Origin: Bettongia penicillata ogilbyi
Taxonomy: Eukaryota > Chordata > Mammalia > Diprotodontia > Potoroidae
Reading direction: 5' to 3'
Assembly (NCBI GenBank): GCA_023548195.1
Contig: JAJHZJ010000009.1
Span: forward strand, 5,172,715-5,236,714
Length of the DNA stretch: 64,000 nucleotides
Part shown: positions 47,913 to 58,014 of the stretch, piece after piece
Layout of the letters: each line of letters begins with the position of its first letter
How positions within the stretch are numbered: position 1 is the stretch's first letter
Position numbers and translations under genes: made by a program
The notes under the pieces: model-generated
Database searches by the model: none
The model's input: only the letters and a program-made list of their open reading frames with translations
Told to the model about the DNA's origin: nothing

Positions 47913-48383
47913 GGTCTATGTAAGGGAATTGCCAACCCCCAGTCTCTTGGACGGCATTCACTGGTCACGACTCAGGTAAACTGAGGGGAGACTGGTAAGG
48001 CATGAACAAGATGGCGCTGGGAGGAAGGGTTCCGCCCCTGTTTTGCTCAAGGCTACTTTCCCAGGCTTTCCAGAGAACAAAGAAGCCCAAAATGTTTTTC
48101 TTTCTAGGGGCTACGTGTCCACCCTGGGCAGTCCTGGCTTAAGGTAAATTACTTCCTTATAAGGGCAAACTAATTACTGATAGGTTTACTTAAAGCATTG
48201 GTGTCAGAGAAGAGATAAAAGCACTGTTCACTGCTTGAATAAATGGAGTTCTTACTATTTTGTCTCCCACCTCAGTCATTGCTTACAGCTAAACTCCACC
48301 AGGGCCCATAGGCCTCTGCTGGTCAGATAAGCCTGTGGGCCCGAAAGATCGGGCTCAGACTCCTGGGGTCCCTAACAGGTCTG
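47913..48383 (+). mobile_element. solo retroviral LTR with 6-bp TSD
   Basis: The element 47919-48377 (459 bp) begins TG and ends CA. It is flanked by ggtcta (47913-47918) and ggtctg (48378-48383), a 6-bp duplication with one transition. U3 carries a YY1-type caagatggc at 48007-48015 and a TATA-like 'gagataaaagc' near 48212. AATAAA is at 48238-48243, followed by the U5 'ttttgtctcccacctcagtc'. No internal retroviral genes are adjacent, so it is a solo LTR left by recombination. It is an old remnant without coding capacity. Confidence 0.75.
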
Positions 48384-48424
48384 TTCTGTCTAGTCAGGGC
48401 AAAATAGACAACTGAGGCAATCAT

Positions 48425-48660
48425 CTGAATGATTCTCACTGCATTACACAGACCTTTTGACCTAGTGATCCTACTACTTAAGGTAGTCAGAGACAGAAAT
48501 AAAAATCTAATATATATCAAGATATTCACAGCAGCACTTTTTGTGGTAGGAAGAGAGAAGGAAGGAAGGAAAGAAAGAAACAAAGAAGAAAAGAAGGCAG
48601 TAGAAACAATGAGGTAATCTATCCATTGGATAATGTCTGAAAAAACGTTATTGTGTAATA
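48425..48660 (+). mobile_element. L1 LINE 3' fragment
   Basis: 'ccttttgacctagtgatccta', 'atcaagatattcacagcagca', 'ctttttgtggtagg', then a GAAG-rich stretch (48555-48600). Confidence 0.65.
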
Positions 48661-48679
48661 ATAATGAATACAGGAGTTT

Positions 48680-48832
48680 CAAAAGAATGAGAATTTCCTC
48701 TTCTCTAAAATGAGATAATTAATAGCACCGATCTCACAGGGCTGTTAGAAGGATGAAATTAAATAATATATTTAAAACATTTCAGTAAAAATTTTTGTAA
48801 AACCTTGAAGTGTTATATAAATGCTAGCTACA
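48680..48832 (+). mobile_element. MIR/MAR-type SINE 3' half
   Basis: 'cctcttctctaaaatgagata', 'atctcacagggctgttagaag', 'gttatataaatgctagct'. Confidence 0.75.
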
Positions 48833-49130
48833 GTTTGTTCACAGAGAAAACTTTATACGGTTGTTAAAAAGCCTTCATGAAAATTGTACAATGAATCAAA
48901 AGCAGAGCAGGGATGAAACGGGAAGTCTGATTGCCAAGCTTATTCACATTACTCTCATCTGTAAATACTGTCTTCATCAATTCATTATAAAACTTACAGA
49001 ATTTCTTTTCCGCTAAGGCCATTTCAGTAAACACCTGAAAGTCGAACATGCATATGGCACCAGAGGTTTAGGAGTTTTTTCCTCCTTGTTCTTTATGATG
49101 TAGCTAACTTCTTAGGTTCTTGGTGAAAGA
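48833..49130. other. unassigned sequence
   Basis: No repeat recognised. Confidence 0.4.
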
Positions 49131-49500
49131 AGAGATTGTTGTACTTATCCTTCATTGCTGAAGAAGACCATGCAATCAGAGAAATGGTGACATGACTTGC
49201 ACTTGACTTTGTTTTGAGTGAGGGAGGGCTGTGCTGGTCACTAGTCTCACTTCTCCTCCAGAGCCATCTGAATCCAGTGACCAGATATTCATCAGGATGA
49301 CTGGAGATGGCCCAAGATGCAATGGGAGACCTTGACTCCTTGAGGCCAAGGTCTACGCAGGTACTCCCTTAGGGTGACATAATGCCCATTCACTGAATAA
49401 GCCTGTTTGAGAAGTAGCCAGATCATGGCCCCTTTAATGAAGCAAAGAAAAATAACTTCATCAGGCTGGGAGGGAAACAGCAACACCAACAGTTACTATT
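49131..49500 (-). mobile_element. SINE-B with its own longer 5' part
   Basis: Antisense SINE-B 3' domain (49135-49315, for example 'ttgctgaagaagaccatgc') continues into about 180 bases (49316-49500) that are not the tRNA/MIR head of the copy at 388-704. This gives a second 5' arrangement for the same 3' domain. Confidence 0.65.
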
Positions 49501-49649
49501 GATAATCACTCTTAAGCCTGGAGAGTCCAGAAAAGAGCCCTTAAGTGGATCTTGGGCAGGGCCCTAGTTTTGTCCAATCTGTAGGCTTCAGAGTGTAGTG
49601 AGCTGCCAAAAGCACTTCAACCCTGAATGGGGAGCAGAAGAGGCACCTG

Positions 49650-49770
49650 TAGTGCTGCAGTGTAGTCAGGAAGATTTGAGTTCAAATTCAACCTCATAAA
49701 CTTACTAGGGCTGTGCTGTTCATTCATTATACAATTTTGAGTAAGGCTTTTAACTACCTGAACAAACTAT
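49650..49770 (+). mobile_element. MIR-type SINE 5' part
   Basis: 'gtcaggaagatttgagttcaa' and 'cctcataaacttactaggg'. It stops where the L1 begins. Confidence 0.6.
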
Positions 49771-49774
49771 ACCT

Positions 49775-50672
49775 AGCTTTTATTTTTAAATTTTTTTATT
49801 TATTCATTTTTAGTTTACAACATTTGCTTTTATAAGATTTAGAGTTTTAAATTTTCCCCCTCCCTGAGACAGCATGCAATCTGATATAGGCTATACATTT
49901 ATAATCATATTAAACATATTTCCACATTAGTCATGTTGTGAAGGAAGAATCAGAAAAATGGAAAAAAATCATGAGAGAAAAAAAACAACCAAAAAGAGAC
50001 AATAGTATGCTCTGATCTGCATTCAGACTCCAGGGTTCTTTATCTGCGTGTAGATAGCCTTTTGGAATTGTCTTAGGTTAGATCGTTGCATTGGTCTGAA
50101 GAGTTAAGTTTAAAAAGTCAGACGTCGCACAATACTGCAATCACTGTGTACAATGTTCTCCTGGTTCTGCTCTCTTCACTCTGAATCAGTCTTCGCTGGT
50201 TTTTCTGAAGTCCACTTGCTCACCACTTCTTAGGGAACAGTAGTACTCTGATACATTCAGACACAACTTGTTCAGCCATTCTCCAATTGATGGGCATCCC
50301 CTCCATTTCTAATTCTTTACAATTACAAAAAGAGATGCCATAATTATTTTAGTACATATAGGTCTTGTTCCATTTTCTATTATCTCTTTGTGATACAGAC
50401 CTAGTAGGGGTATTGCTGGATCAAAGGGTATGCACAGATTTATAGCCCTTTGGATATAATTACAAATTCTCTCCAGAATCATTGGATCAGTTCGCAATTC
50501 CACCAACAACGAATGCATTAGTGTTCCAATTACCTGACATCTTCTTCAACATTTAATATTTTTCTGTTTTGTCGTCATAGCCAATCTGGCATGATGTGGT
50601 ACCTCAGAGTTGTTTTAATCTGAATTTCTCTAATCAATAGTTATTTAGAGCATTTTTTCATAGGACTAGCAT
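49775..50672 (-). mobile_element. L1 LINE, end of ORF2 and 3'UTR
   Basis: Antisense landmarks: 'acattagtcatgttgtgaagg' (3'UTR), 'tgttcagccattctccaattg', 'atgggcatcccctccatttc', 'cctagtaggggtattgctgga', 'tcgcaattccaccaacaacg', 'atgatgtggtacctcagagt'. About 900 bp, 5'-truncated, T-rich left end matching a reverse-complement poly(A). Confidence 0.9.
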
Positions 50673-50950
50673 TTACATAACACTTACAGGTTTTTGTTCA
50701 TTGAAGTGTTTCAAATATATCATCTAACTTCATTCTTATAACAGCCCTGTGAGCTTGGTGCTACTATTACCCCATTTTAGAGAAGAGAAAATTCTCAATT
50801 CTTAACATTTGTTTGCCTCAATTTCCACATTTGTGAAGTGGGAAAAATAATAGCACCTACTTCCTAAAGTGTTGGGAGGATTGAATGTTCAGAAAGGACT
50901 TAGCATGGTGCCTGAGACAGTAATTACTACATGAACATGAGCTATTGTTA
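50673..50950. mobile_element. MIR (-) then MIR (+)
   Basis: 50673-50797 antisense ('ataacagccctgtgagcttgg'). 50798-50950 sense ('tgcctcaatttccacatttgt', 'gtgcctgagacagtaatt'). The latter may be the other half of the SINE at 49650. Confidence 0.55.
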
Positions 50951-51027
50951 TTATTAACCAAAGGAAATAATCTCTATTAAGCTGGCGCTACAATCAACGG
51001 TTTTATCTTTATAAAAAAAAATCCTGG

Positions 51028-52684
51028 TGTGAGCCTGGGAGCAGCAACCTCACATCTATCTCAGAACTTTCGCAGCCTGACCAGCTATCCCCACAGCTAC
51101 CCTCCAAAATGGCATCAACTGTCACAGATCAGCTTATCTTGAATATCCTAAAGGAGGACCAGGTTCCCCAGAACAAGATCACTATTGTTGGGGTTGGTGC
51201 AGTTGGCATGGCATGTGCCACTAATAACTTAACAAAGGAACTGGCTGATGAACTTGCCCTAGTTGATGTAATAGAAGACAAACTAAAGGGAGAGATGATG
51301 GATCTCCAACATGGCAACCTTTTTCTCAAAACACCAAACATTGTTTCTGGCAAAGACTACAGTGGGACTGCAAACTCAAAACTGGTCATTGTTACAGCTG
51401 GGGCATGTCAACAAGAGGGAGAAAGTCATCTTAATTTGGTCCAGTGTAATGTGAATATCTTTAAATTCATCATTCCCAATATTGTTAAACACAGCCCTAA
51501 TTGCAAGCTGCTTATTGTTTCCAATCCAGTGGATATTTTGGCATATGTGGCCTGGAAGCTAAGTGGCTTTCCTAAACACTGTGGAAGTGTTATTGGAAGT
51601 GGTTGCAGTCTGGATTCTGCCCATTTCCATTACCTAATGGGGGAGAGACTTGGTGTCCATTCTTCAAGTTGTCATGGATGGGTCCTTGGGGAACCTGGAG
51701 ACTCCAGTATTCCTGTGTGGAGCAGTGTGTCTCTAAAGAACCTTCATCCTTCTTTGGGAACTGATGCTGATGCAGAAAACTGGAAAGATTTTCATAAACA
51801 AATGGTTGAAAGTGCTTATGAGGTAATCAAACTGAAGGGCTATGCTTCCTGGGCCATTGGCTTGTCTGTGGCAGATCTGGCAGAAAACATTATGAAGAAT
51901 CTTAGGAGAGTGCATCCAATTTCCACCATGATTAAGGGCCTATATGGCATTAATGAGGATGTCTTCCTTAGTGTTCCATGTGTTTTGGAGCAGAATGGCA
52001 TCTCAGATGTGGTGAAGGTCAACCTGAATCTGAAGGAGGAGAGCCATTTAAAGAAAAGTGCAGATACTCTTTGGGGAATCCAGAAGAAGCTGTAATTTTA
52101 AAGCCTTTGAATGTGCTGCCATCGAGAGAACATGACAGGGTTTGAGGGGTTATGTATGATCTGCTTCTCAGATAGACCAAACCTTCCTCTGACTAGTGAC
52201 TAAACACCAGAAGTGTAAAACCTGTGAACACACTCTAGTTTCTTCCTAAAGTTAGAAATGGGGAATAGAACCCTGTTGTAGTTTGCATATGATGCTGAAT
52301 ATGACCTGTATAGTCTCGGCGGTTGGTGTCAAGCAGAGCCAGTGTTCCACAGGTATATAAACTACCTGCTTTGTATGTAGGTGCTACAAGTTCCCTTGGG
52401 TCCAGAAGACAACACTCCTGGATACAAAACACCATGCAGTAGTAATTCTTTATTGATGCATTGATTACCTTTGTGCTCCCCTCCATTCGGGCACTACAGC
52501 ATGACCCTATGTATCACCTTTCTAGAGGACCTGATTTTGTCTGACTATACATATGTATATATATCAATAGTTGTAAACTTCCATGTTATATAAAAAGATC
52601 TGTATACGTACAACAATGCAACCAATTCCTCAAGTGTCATATTTACCCTAAATACCGAATAAATAACTAATAACTGATTAAAAA
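51028..52684 (+). pseudogene. LDHA: processed LDHA retrocopy (lactate dehydrogenase A), catalytically dead
   Basis: A full-length, intronless copy of the LDHA mRNA. The 328-codon frame (51109-52095) is unbroken and covers the whole enzyme: Rossmann GVGAVG (residues 28-33), DLQHG, SNPVDIL, and the C-terminal [18 protein letters not shown], not LDHB, is the parent ([30 protein letters not shown]). LDH normally reduces pyruvate to lactate in the cytosol, but here key residues are changed (UniProt human numbering): R99 to Cys (codon 51406), substrate R106 to His (51427), R169 to His (51622), proton-transfer H193 to Pro (51694) and T248 to Ala (51844). There is also a 6-bp insertion near residue 158, a 15-bp deletion after W204, and a stop (52093) two codons before the ancestral one (52099). 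The Arg losses are typical CpG decay. The 3'UTR matches LDHA up to AATAAA (52659). A decayed A-run at 52680-52684 and the missing introns indicate L1-type retroposition. The 5' edge is approximate. Confidence 0.95.
52659..52664 (+). promoter_or_regulatory. inherited LDHA polyadenylation signal
   Basis: AATAAA in the retrocopied 3'UTR, after 'aaaaagatctgtatacg' and 'caacaatgcaaccaa', which parallel the LDHA 3'UTR end. A passenger of the mRNA; no sign of present use. Confidence 0.75.
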
Positions 52685-52910
52685 CATCCCTCAATCCAAG
52701 CACAGGACGGATAAGACTATAATAAGTGCACAGTAAACACCTGACCATCTACAAACAGGTGGTTTAATTTAGAAGAGTAACCAGTGGGATTTGTCTTCTG
52801 TTCACCTAGATCCTATCTAAAAATTAGATTTTATTTTCTTTAAGGACCTCTGCTATTTCTATAAGACAAATCAAGATGAGTCATTCTTATCAAAGTCTTC
52901 CTGTTTTGTT

Positions 52911-52998
52911 TTGTTTTACTCACTGCATGACCTTGAACAAGTCACTTCTTACTTTGACCCTCAGCTTCATCATCTGTCAAAAACAGGGCGATGCTGTA
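52911..52998 (+). mobile_element. MIR-type SINE core
   Basis: 'ctcactgcatgaccttgaaca' and 'cagcttcatcatctgtcaaaa'. Confidence 0.7.
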
Positions 52999-53244
52999 CC
53001 CACACACAAACACACTGCTATATGATTCTCTATCCACGCTCCTCTCTCTTCAGCTTCCCTGTACAGGCAAAACTCGGAGTCTACAAGCAGCACAGCTGTG
53101 CACATAAAAGGGAGAAACCAATAGCCAGCCTTACTTTCACACTGTCCTATAGTTTGAAAGGAACCCCAGATTGAGAATCAAAGAAACTAGGTTCAAATCC
53201 CAGTTCTGACTCTTCCTATCTGAGTGATGCTAGGCAACTTATAG

Positions 53245-53654
53245 CATCACAAGCCATCCAGTCTGACTCTCTTGTTTTGCATTTCAGGAAACTGAGATTG
53301 AAAAAACAAGAGTGAGGCAACTAGGCAGTACAGTGCTGGACCTAGAGTCAGGAAGATTTATCTTCCTGAGTTCAATTCTAGCTTCAGAAAATTCCTAGCT
53401 ACGTGACCCTGAGCAAGTCATTTAACCCTGTTTGCCTCCATTTTCTCATGATGAACTGAAGAAGGAAATGGCAAATCAGTTCAGTATCTTTGCCAAGAAA
53501 GCCCTAAAGGGGGTCATGAAGAGTAGGACACAACTAAGAGAAATATGACAGGACAAAAACCAAAAGTGATTAGCCCATGATCACACAGGTATCATGAGGT
53601 ATAATTTGAATTCCTGACTCTGGAGCCGGGAATCTATTCATTGTACCATAGTGC
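53245..53654 (-). mobile_element. MIR-type SINE, middle layer
   Basis: Antisense halves 53245-53300 ('ttgcatttcaggaaactgaga') and 53569-53654 ('gcccatgatcacacaggtatc') on either side of SINE-A. Confidence 0.6.
53301..53568 (+). mobile_element. SINE-A, inner layer, with TSD
   Basis: 'ggcaactaggcagtacagtgc' to 'agtaggacacaactaagag'. Flanks aaaaaacaagagtg (53301-53314) and aaaaaccaaaagtg (53555-53568) agree at 12 of 14 positions. Confidence 0.85.
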
Positions 53655-53819
53655 ATCTCTGAGTCTTAGTTTCCCCATTTATAAAATGTGAAGGGGAAGT
53701 AAAATATCTCTAACGTCTTCCTAGTTCCCATCCCATGAACTAGGTCACTGATGTTTGTTCTGTGTTTATCTTTTTAAGAAATAAAAAACTTTGGCTACTT
53801 TTAATCAACCTACATTAAA

Positions 53820-54345
53820 GATATGGACCCTCAACAAATCCACATCTCTAGCCCTGCCTTATCACACAGACGTTACCCTCACCCAAGCCCTAACCTTTTG
53901 CTTGAGTTCTGTCTCCTTATTTCAAACTCTTTGCTAGACATATCCACTTGGAAACATTACCTTAAATGTACCATGTCACATCAAATTCAACTTGTCCAAT
54001 GCCAAAATCATCAGCATTCACCTTTCCTCCCCCTGATCAGTTCTTTCTCCTGACTGTCCTTTTTCTATTAATGGCACTACCATTCTCTCAGTCACCTAGA
54101 ATTGAATCCTCTGTCATCTTTGACACCTCTATCTCTTTCTGCCTTACTGTCTCCAGAAGAGAAAGTGAGGTTGGTGACTTTGCACAGCCCTCTCTCGTTT
54201 AAATCTAATTCACCTATATGTTACGGCTTCACCTCTCTGACGTCATGGTCCTCTTCGAGAACAAGGACAAACAACTACAGCTAACCCCAAACTCAAATCG
54301 GTCACCAAGTGCTGTCAAGTCTACCTCCAAAACTTCTTTCTTAAA
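53820..54345 (+). mobile_element. L2 LINE, end of ORF2, split by SINE-B
   Basis: 'tgctagacatatccacttgg', 'ttaatggcactaccattctc', 'cagtcacctagaattgaatcc', and after the SINE 'tcaccaagtgctgtcaagtc'. Confidence 0.8.
54148..54283 (+). mobile_element. SINE-B, 5'-truncated, nested in L2
   Basis: 'gaaagtgaggttggtgacttt', 'gcacagccctctctcg', 'gtcatggtcctcttcgagaac'. It lies between L2 segments that adjoin in the element. Confidence 0.75.
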
Positions 54346-54354
54346 AAAATTTCA

Positions 54355-54465
54355 CTGATACACACACACACACACCTATATGTATGTATATATATACATA
54401 CATATGTGTATATATACATACATACACATGTATATATGCATACTTATGTGTATGTATTAACTTCC
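54355..54465. repeat. low-complexity CA/TATA tract
   Basis: (CA)n followed by imperfect TATGTATA/CATACATA units. Confidence 0.9.
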
Positions 54466-54629
54466 ACAGACAAGTACAACTTTTCAAGTGTATAAATAAA
54501 AAATTTTAAAAAGGAAAAACAAAATGAAATAAAATTGACCATATCCATAAATTTCTATTATTTAAGAATTGCTAGCCTTCAAATGAAAAGGGAATATATT
54601 GACTTTAACTTGGTAGTAATTGAATCATG

Positions 54630-54752
54630 AATAAAACAGTCAACCAGCAAACACTTATTCAGCATCTACTATTTGCCAGGCCTTTGGTTGGTTAATGGAG
54701 ATAAATATAAAGACTAATAATGAAAAAAACCCTACTTTCAAGCAACTTCCTC
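54630..54752 (-). mobile_element. L2 3' end
   Basis: Antisense: 'tctactatttgccaggccttt', 'ctactttcaagcaacttcc'. Confidence 0.6.
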
Positions 54753-54759
54753 TTTCTTT

Positions 54760-55321
54760 ATGTGACTCCTTTTTAAAGTCTTTTCCTGTGCTTTTACCAT
54801 GGATTCTCACAATATATCTTGCATACTTCTTCCATTCCTAGGGCCCCACCCTGGTTTAGGACTCTTTCCTGAGCCTATGGGTCCATCCTCCCTGCCTCCA
54901 GTTTCCTTACTCTGATCCATTCTACCCAGCATTGTCAACTGTCTTCCTGAAATACAACTTTGATTTTGTCACTCCTTTGACCAAAAATCTTTAAGAGTTC
55001 CCGACTAAAGAGTGAATAAAATTCAAATTTCCTAGTCTTCAAAACCCTCCACAGTCTAGTCCCTACCCACTTCTACAGTATTGTTTTCTATAATTTCCCT
55101 ACATAAACTTGCCTCTCCAGCCAAACTGGTATGCCTGCCATAATTCCTTTACTTTCCCCTCCATTCCATTCTACATGAACTGCTCCTCCTCTCAGACCAC
55201 CCTTCCAAAGGCCTCCCTATTTTTCAAGGCTCAATTTAAATGCAACCTGTTCCTGGAAGGTTTTTCTGATTGCTTCTTACTTTTCTGGCCCCTTATTATC
55301 TGTGCCACCCCAAGGTCACAT
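54760..55321 (+). mobile_element. L2 LINE 3' region
   Basis: 'tttgattttgtcactcctttg', 'aaaaccctccacagtctagt', 'caaggctcaatttaaatgc'. It stops at an antisense MIR/L3-like insert. Confidence 0.8.
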
Positions 55322-55690
55322 GTTATTGACTTAGAGCTGGAAGGGGCCTTTGTCCTTATCCAGCCCAATGACCTTGTCTAACACCTCTTAATTATAATGC
55401 CTTCCCTCTTTAATTATTTCCTATTTAACCCATACTTAGTTGTCTTGGTACATTTATTTGGATGTTGTTTCCTCTATTAGGTCATAAGCTCCTTGAGGAC
55501 AGGGACTGTCTTGGTATTGCGAGCACAAAGCACAGTGTCTGGCCCACAATAGATGCTTAATAAAAGTTTATTGGTTAATAGACTTCTTTTTACAAATGAG
55601 GAACTTGAGAGCCACAGAGATACAATGACATGTCCTAGGTCACAAGAGGTGTGATTTCAAGCCTGTATCTCTGACTTCAAATCCAGGGAG
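55322..55690 (-). mobile_element. MIR/L3-like SINE split by an L2 3' end
   Basis: 55322-55375 ('ttagagctggaaggggccttt') and 55587-55690 ('ttttacaaatgaggaacttga', 'cctaggtcacaagagg'). Confidence 0.6.
55376..55586 (+). mobile_element. L2 LINE 3' terminus
   Basis: 'gctccttgaggacagggactg', 'gcacagtgtctggcccacaat', 'agatgcttaataaaagttta'. Confidence 0.8.
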
Positions 55691-55935
55691 GGAAAAATCT
55701 ATGAAGATAGCAACTTTCCTTTATATATACACTCTTTTTTCCCCTGCCCTCTCCAGACTAAATATTTGAACAAGTTATTTGAACCAATCCTTTTTTTCCC
55801 CTAGGTTGTTATTTGATCTCAGGCTATCAGCAGCAATGTAACAAAAAACAAAAAATCAAAACAGTTTTAATCAGCCTTAGTAGTCTCAGTATGATGTAAG
55901 TGGAAGCATGTTGGTCAACACCAGAAGCTCTAGTG

Positions 55936-56425
55936 GAGCACTGGATCTGATTCCAGATATGTTTGAGCATGAGCAAGTTGCTTAGACTCTCTAAGACTCA
56001 GGTTTCTCATCTGTAAAAATTAGAATAATAATACTCGCTATACTATTAAGGCCCTACCCTCCCAGATGGTGACTCCCTCTCTGAGGTCACCATTTTAGGA
56101 AGGACTCCAACCATGCTTTATCTCATTCATCTCATTCATCTGGAATCCCTCTCCAAATTCTTTCTCCTCCTTCTCCTCACCTGTTGTCCTTACTTTCCTT
56201 GTGTGTGCACATATTTTTACACACTGTCTTTTCCTATTAGATTGTTTGCTCCTTAATGGTAGGGACCATTTTATTTGCTTGTATTTGTATCTCCAAATCT
56301 TGATATAGTACACAGCATATAATAAGTGCTTAATAAATGCTCAATCTACCTACCTCACAGGATTCTTCTGAAGAAAGTGCTTTGCACACCTGGAAGCACT
56401 ATGGAAATGTGAATAATTACTATCA
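55936..56425 (+). mobile_element. MIR-type SINE split by an L2 3' end
   Basis: 5' half 55936-56050 ('actggatctgattccagatat', 'gtttctcatctgtaaaaatta') and 3' half 56346-56425 ('tacctcacaggattcttctg'). Confidence 0.6.
56090..56345 (+). mobile_element. L2 LINE 3' terminus nested in MIR
   Basis: 'attgtttgctccttaatggta', 'agggaccattttatttgc', 'aataagtgcttaataaatgc'. Confidence 0.75.
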
Positions 56426-56995
56426 CATCCTGGTATTCATGTGGCCATCTCAACATTCAAATAAGCCCTAATCACATGGATTTGGTCAAGAGTTGGGGAA
56501 TTCTATTATTCTACCAATTATTTTGCCTATAAAAAACTAGGTGAGCTTGCTTTGATTTCCACATCATCCAAATAGATTGCCTGCTTGTTTTGACCCAGTC
56601 CAAGTTCAGTCACAGTATGCAACCTTGAAAATAAACTAGGATTCAGAGAAAGCCTCCCCCTGCTTACTCTTCTGCCGCTACTCAGCAGTACAAGAGATCA
56701 GAGGAAGGAAGCCCTAAGGAGCTATATGGCAAGAAGAGGGACTCCTCCAGCTTTTACTCCCAGAAGACATCAAGAAGCCAGAGATGTGCTGATTCACAGC
56801 TTTTCATGTGACACTGAAATATTTTATTTAGCTCAAAGCTGATTCCACAGGGTATCTCAAAGATGGCTCTTGGAAGAGATAACACCAGGAAATTGAGGCC
56901 ACACCTGCAATACTATTAAACAGTTTGGTATCCTGAGTATGTCCCTTTTGCAAAAGGATGCATTGGATGTGCAATCAAGTCAAATGCTTGGTGAA
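56426..56995. other. unassigned sequence
   Basis: No repeat or gene recognised. Confidence 0.4.
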
Positions 56996-57245
56996 ACAAT
57001 TTAGATGGTAGAGTGAGTAGATTGTTGGGCTTGGAGTCAGAAAGACCCAAGTTCAAATTCTGCCTCTGAAACTTTCTAGTTGTACAACCCTGAGCATGTC
57101 ATTTTTACCTCTCTCATTTTCACTTTCCTTAAATGTAAAATGGGGATAATACTAGCACCTAGCTCACAAGTTGGTGGTAAACACCAAATGGGACTTTATG
57201 TATACAGCATTTTGCAAAACTTAAAACCTACATGAAGACTAGCTC
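56996..57245 (+). mobile_element. MIR/MAR-type SINE with tail
   Basis: 'ttggagtcagaaagacccaag', 'accctgagcatgtcatttt', 'gcattttgcaaaacttaaaac'. Confidence 0.8.
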
Positions 57246-57550
57246 TTATATGAAAATGAAGGGGATATGTAGAACCAGGAGAAAATTTACACAACGACCA
57301 TAATAATGGAAAGTAAGGCAGCAGAACCCTAGATCAATGAAGTGCCCAGTTACAACCAGAAGAAAGAAGTAAGCTTCTTTTCTTTTAGGAGAGAGTTGGA
57401 GGATGATGGGGGCAGAATGTTAAACATTTCTAGTAAGTTGATTTGTTCTGCTTAATTGTACTTCTTTGCTTAAAAAGGAAATTTCTACTGGGGGAGGGAA
57501 TCAATTGGGAAAAATAGTGTTTAAAATTTAAAGTGTTTAATAGCATCAGT
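57246..57550 (+). mobile_element. L1 LINE 3'UTR fragment
   Basis: 'gtagaaccaggagaaaattta', 'cacaacgaccataataatgg', 'ttgttctgcttaattgtac'. The A-rich end is at about 57530. Confidence 0.65.
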
Positions 57551-57765
57551 TCTAATTTTTAATGGTAGACACACTATAACTATAGTTTTATATATATACA
57601 TACATACATATATTTGTAAGCAACTAGGACTATTTAATTGGTGTGAACTATAAGAAACACTTAGGAAGTAGTTTCCTTTGAGCTTTTTTTCATTTTATAT
57701 CTGCCTACACCTCCATTTTGTTTAGGTTACATCTTAAATCTCACCTTTCTACATTCTTGGTCTCT

Positions 57766-57910
57766 GGGCTAACAGTATGGTCTAGAAAGCATTGGACAGC
57801 AAACTGGCAGAACTCATGTTTCTGGTGTCTCCATTGACTTGCTGAATGCCATTAAGCAAATCACTCAACCTCAAGTACCCATCTGTGAGAGAGAGATAAG
57901 GTACCTAGCT
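57766..57910 (+). mobile_element. MIR-type SINE
   Basis: 'gcattggacagcaaactggca', 'cattaagcaaatcactcaacc', 'agtacccatctgtgagag'. Confidence 0.65.
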
Positions 57911-58014
57911 AAATTTCCAGGTAAATCATCCAGATGAAGGAGAGCTGGAGCTATCTAGAGAAAGGTATTAAAAGTAATATTAAAACTCTTCGTCTGTATT
58001 ATACCTTCTAGCTT

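Larger units (their letters stand above)
53155..53720 (+). mobile_element. MIR-type SINE, outer layer of a triple nest
   Basis: 5' half 53155-53244 ('taggttcaaatcccagttctg'), 3' half 53655-53720 ('gagtcttagtttccccattta'). Everything between was inserted later. Confidence 0.6.

Noticed and set aside
48323..48682. 119-codon minus-strand frame
   Set aside because: It crosses the solo LTR end and an L1 fragment and has no coherent protein features.
51129..51353. Antisense frames within the LDHA copy (also 51733-51915, 51840-52022)
   Set aside because: They are shadows of the LDHA reading frame.
51028..52684. An active LDH gene
   Set aside because: Catalytic His and substrate-binding Arg and Thr residues are replaced and there are no introns.
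51005..52690. Target-site duplication for the LDHA copy (aaaaaaatcct versus aaaaacatccc)
   Set aside because: The resemblance is A-run driven and too weak to claim.
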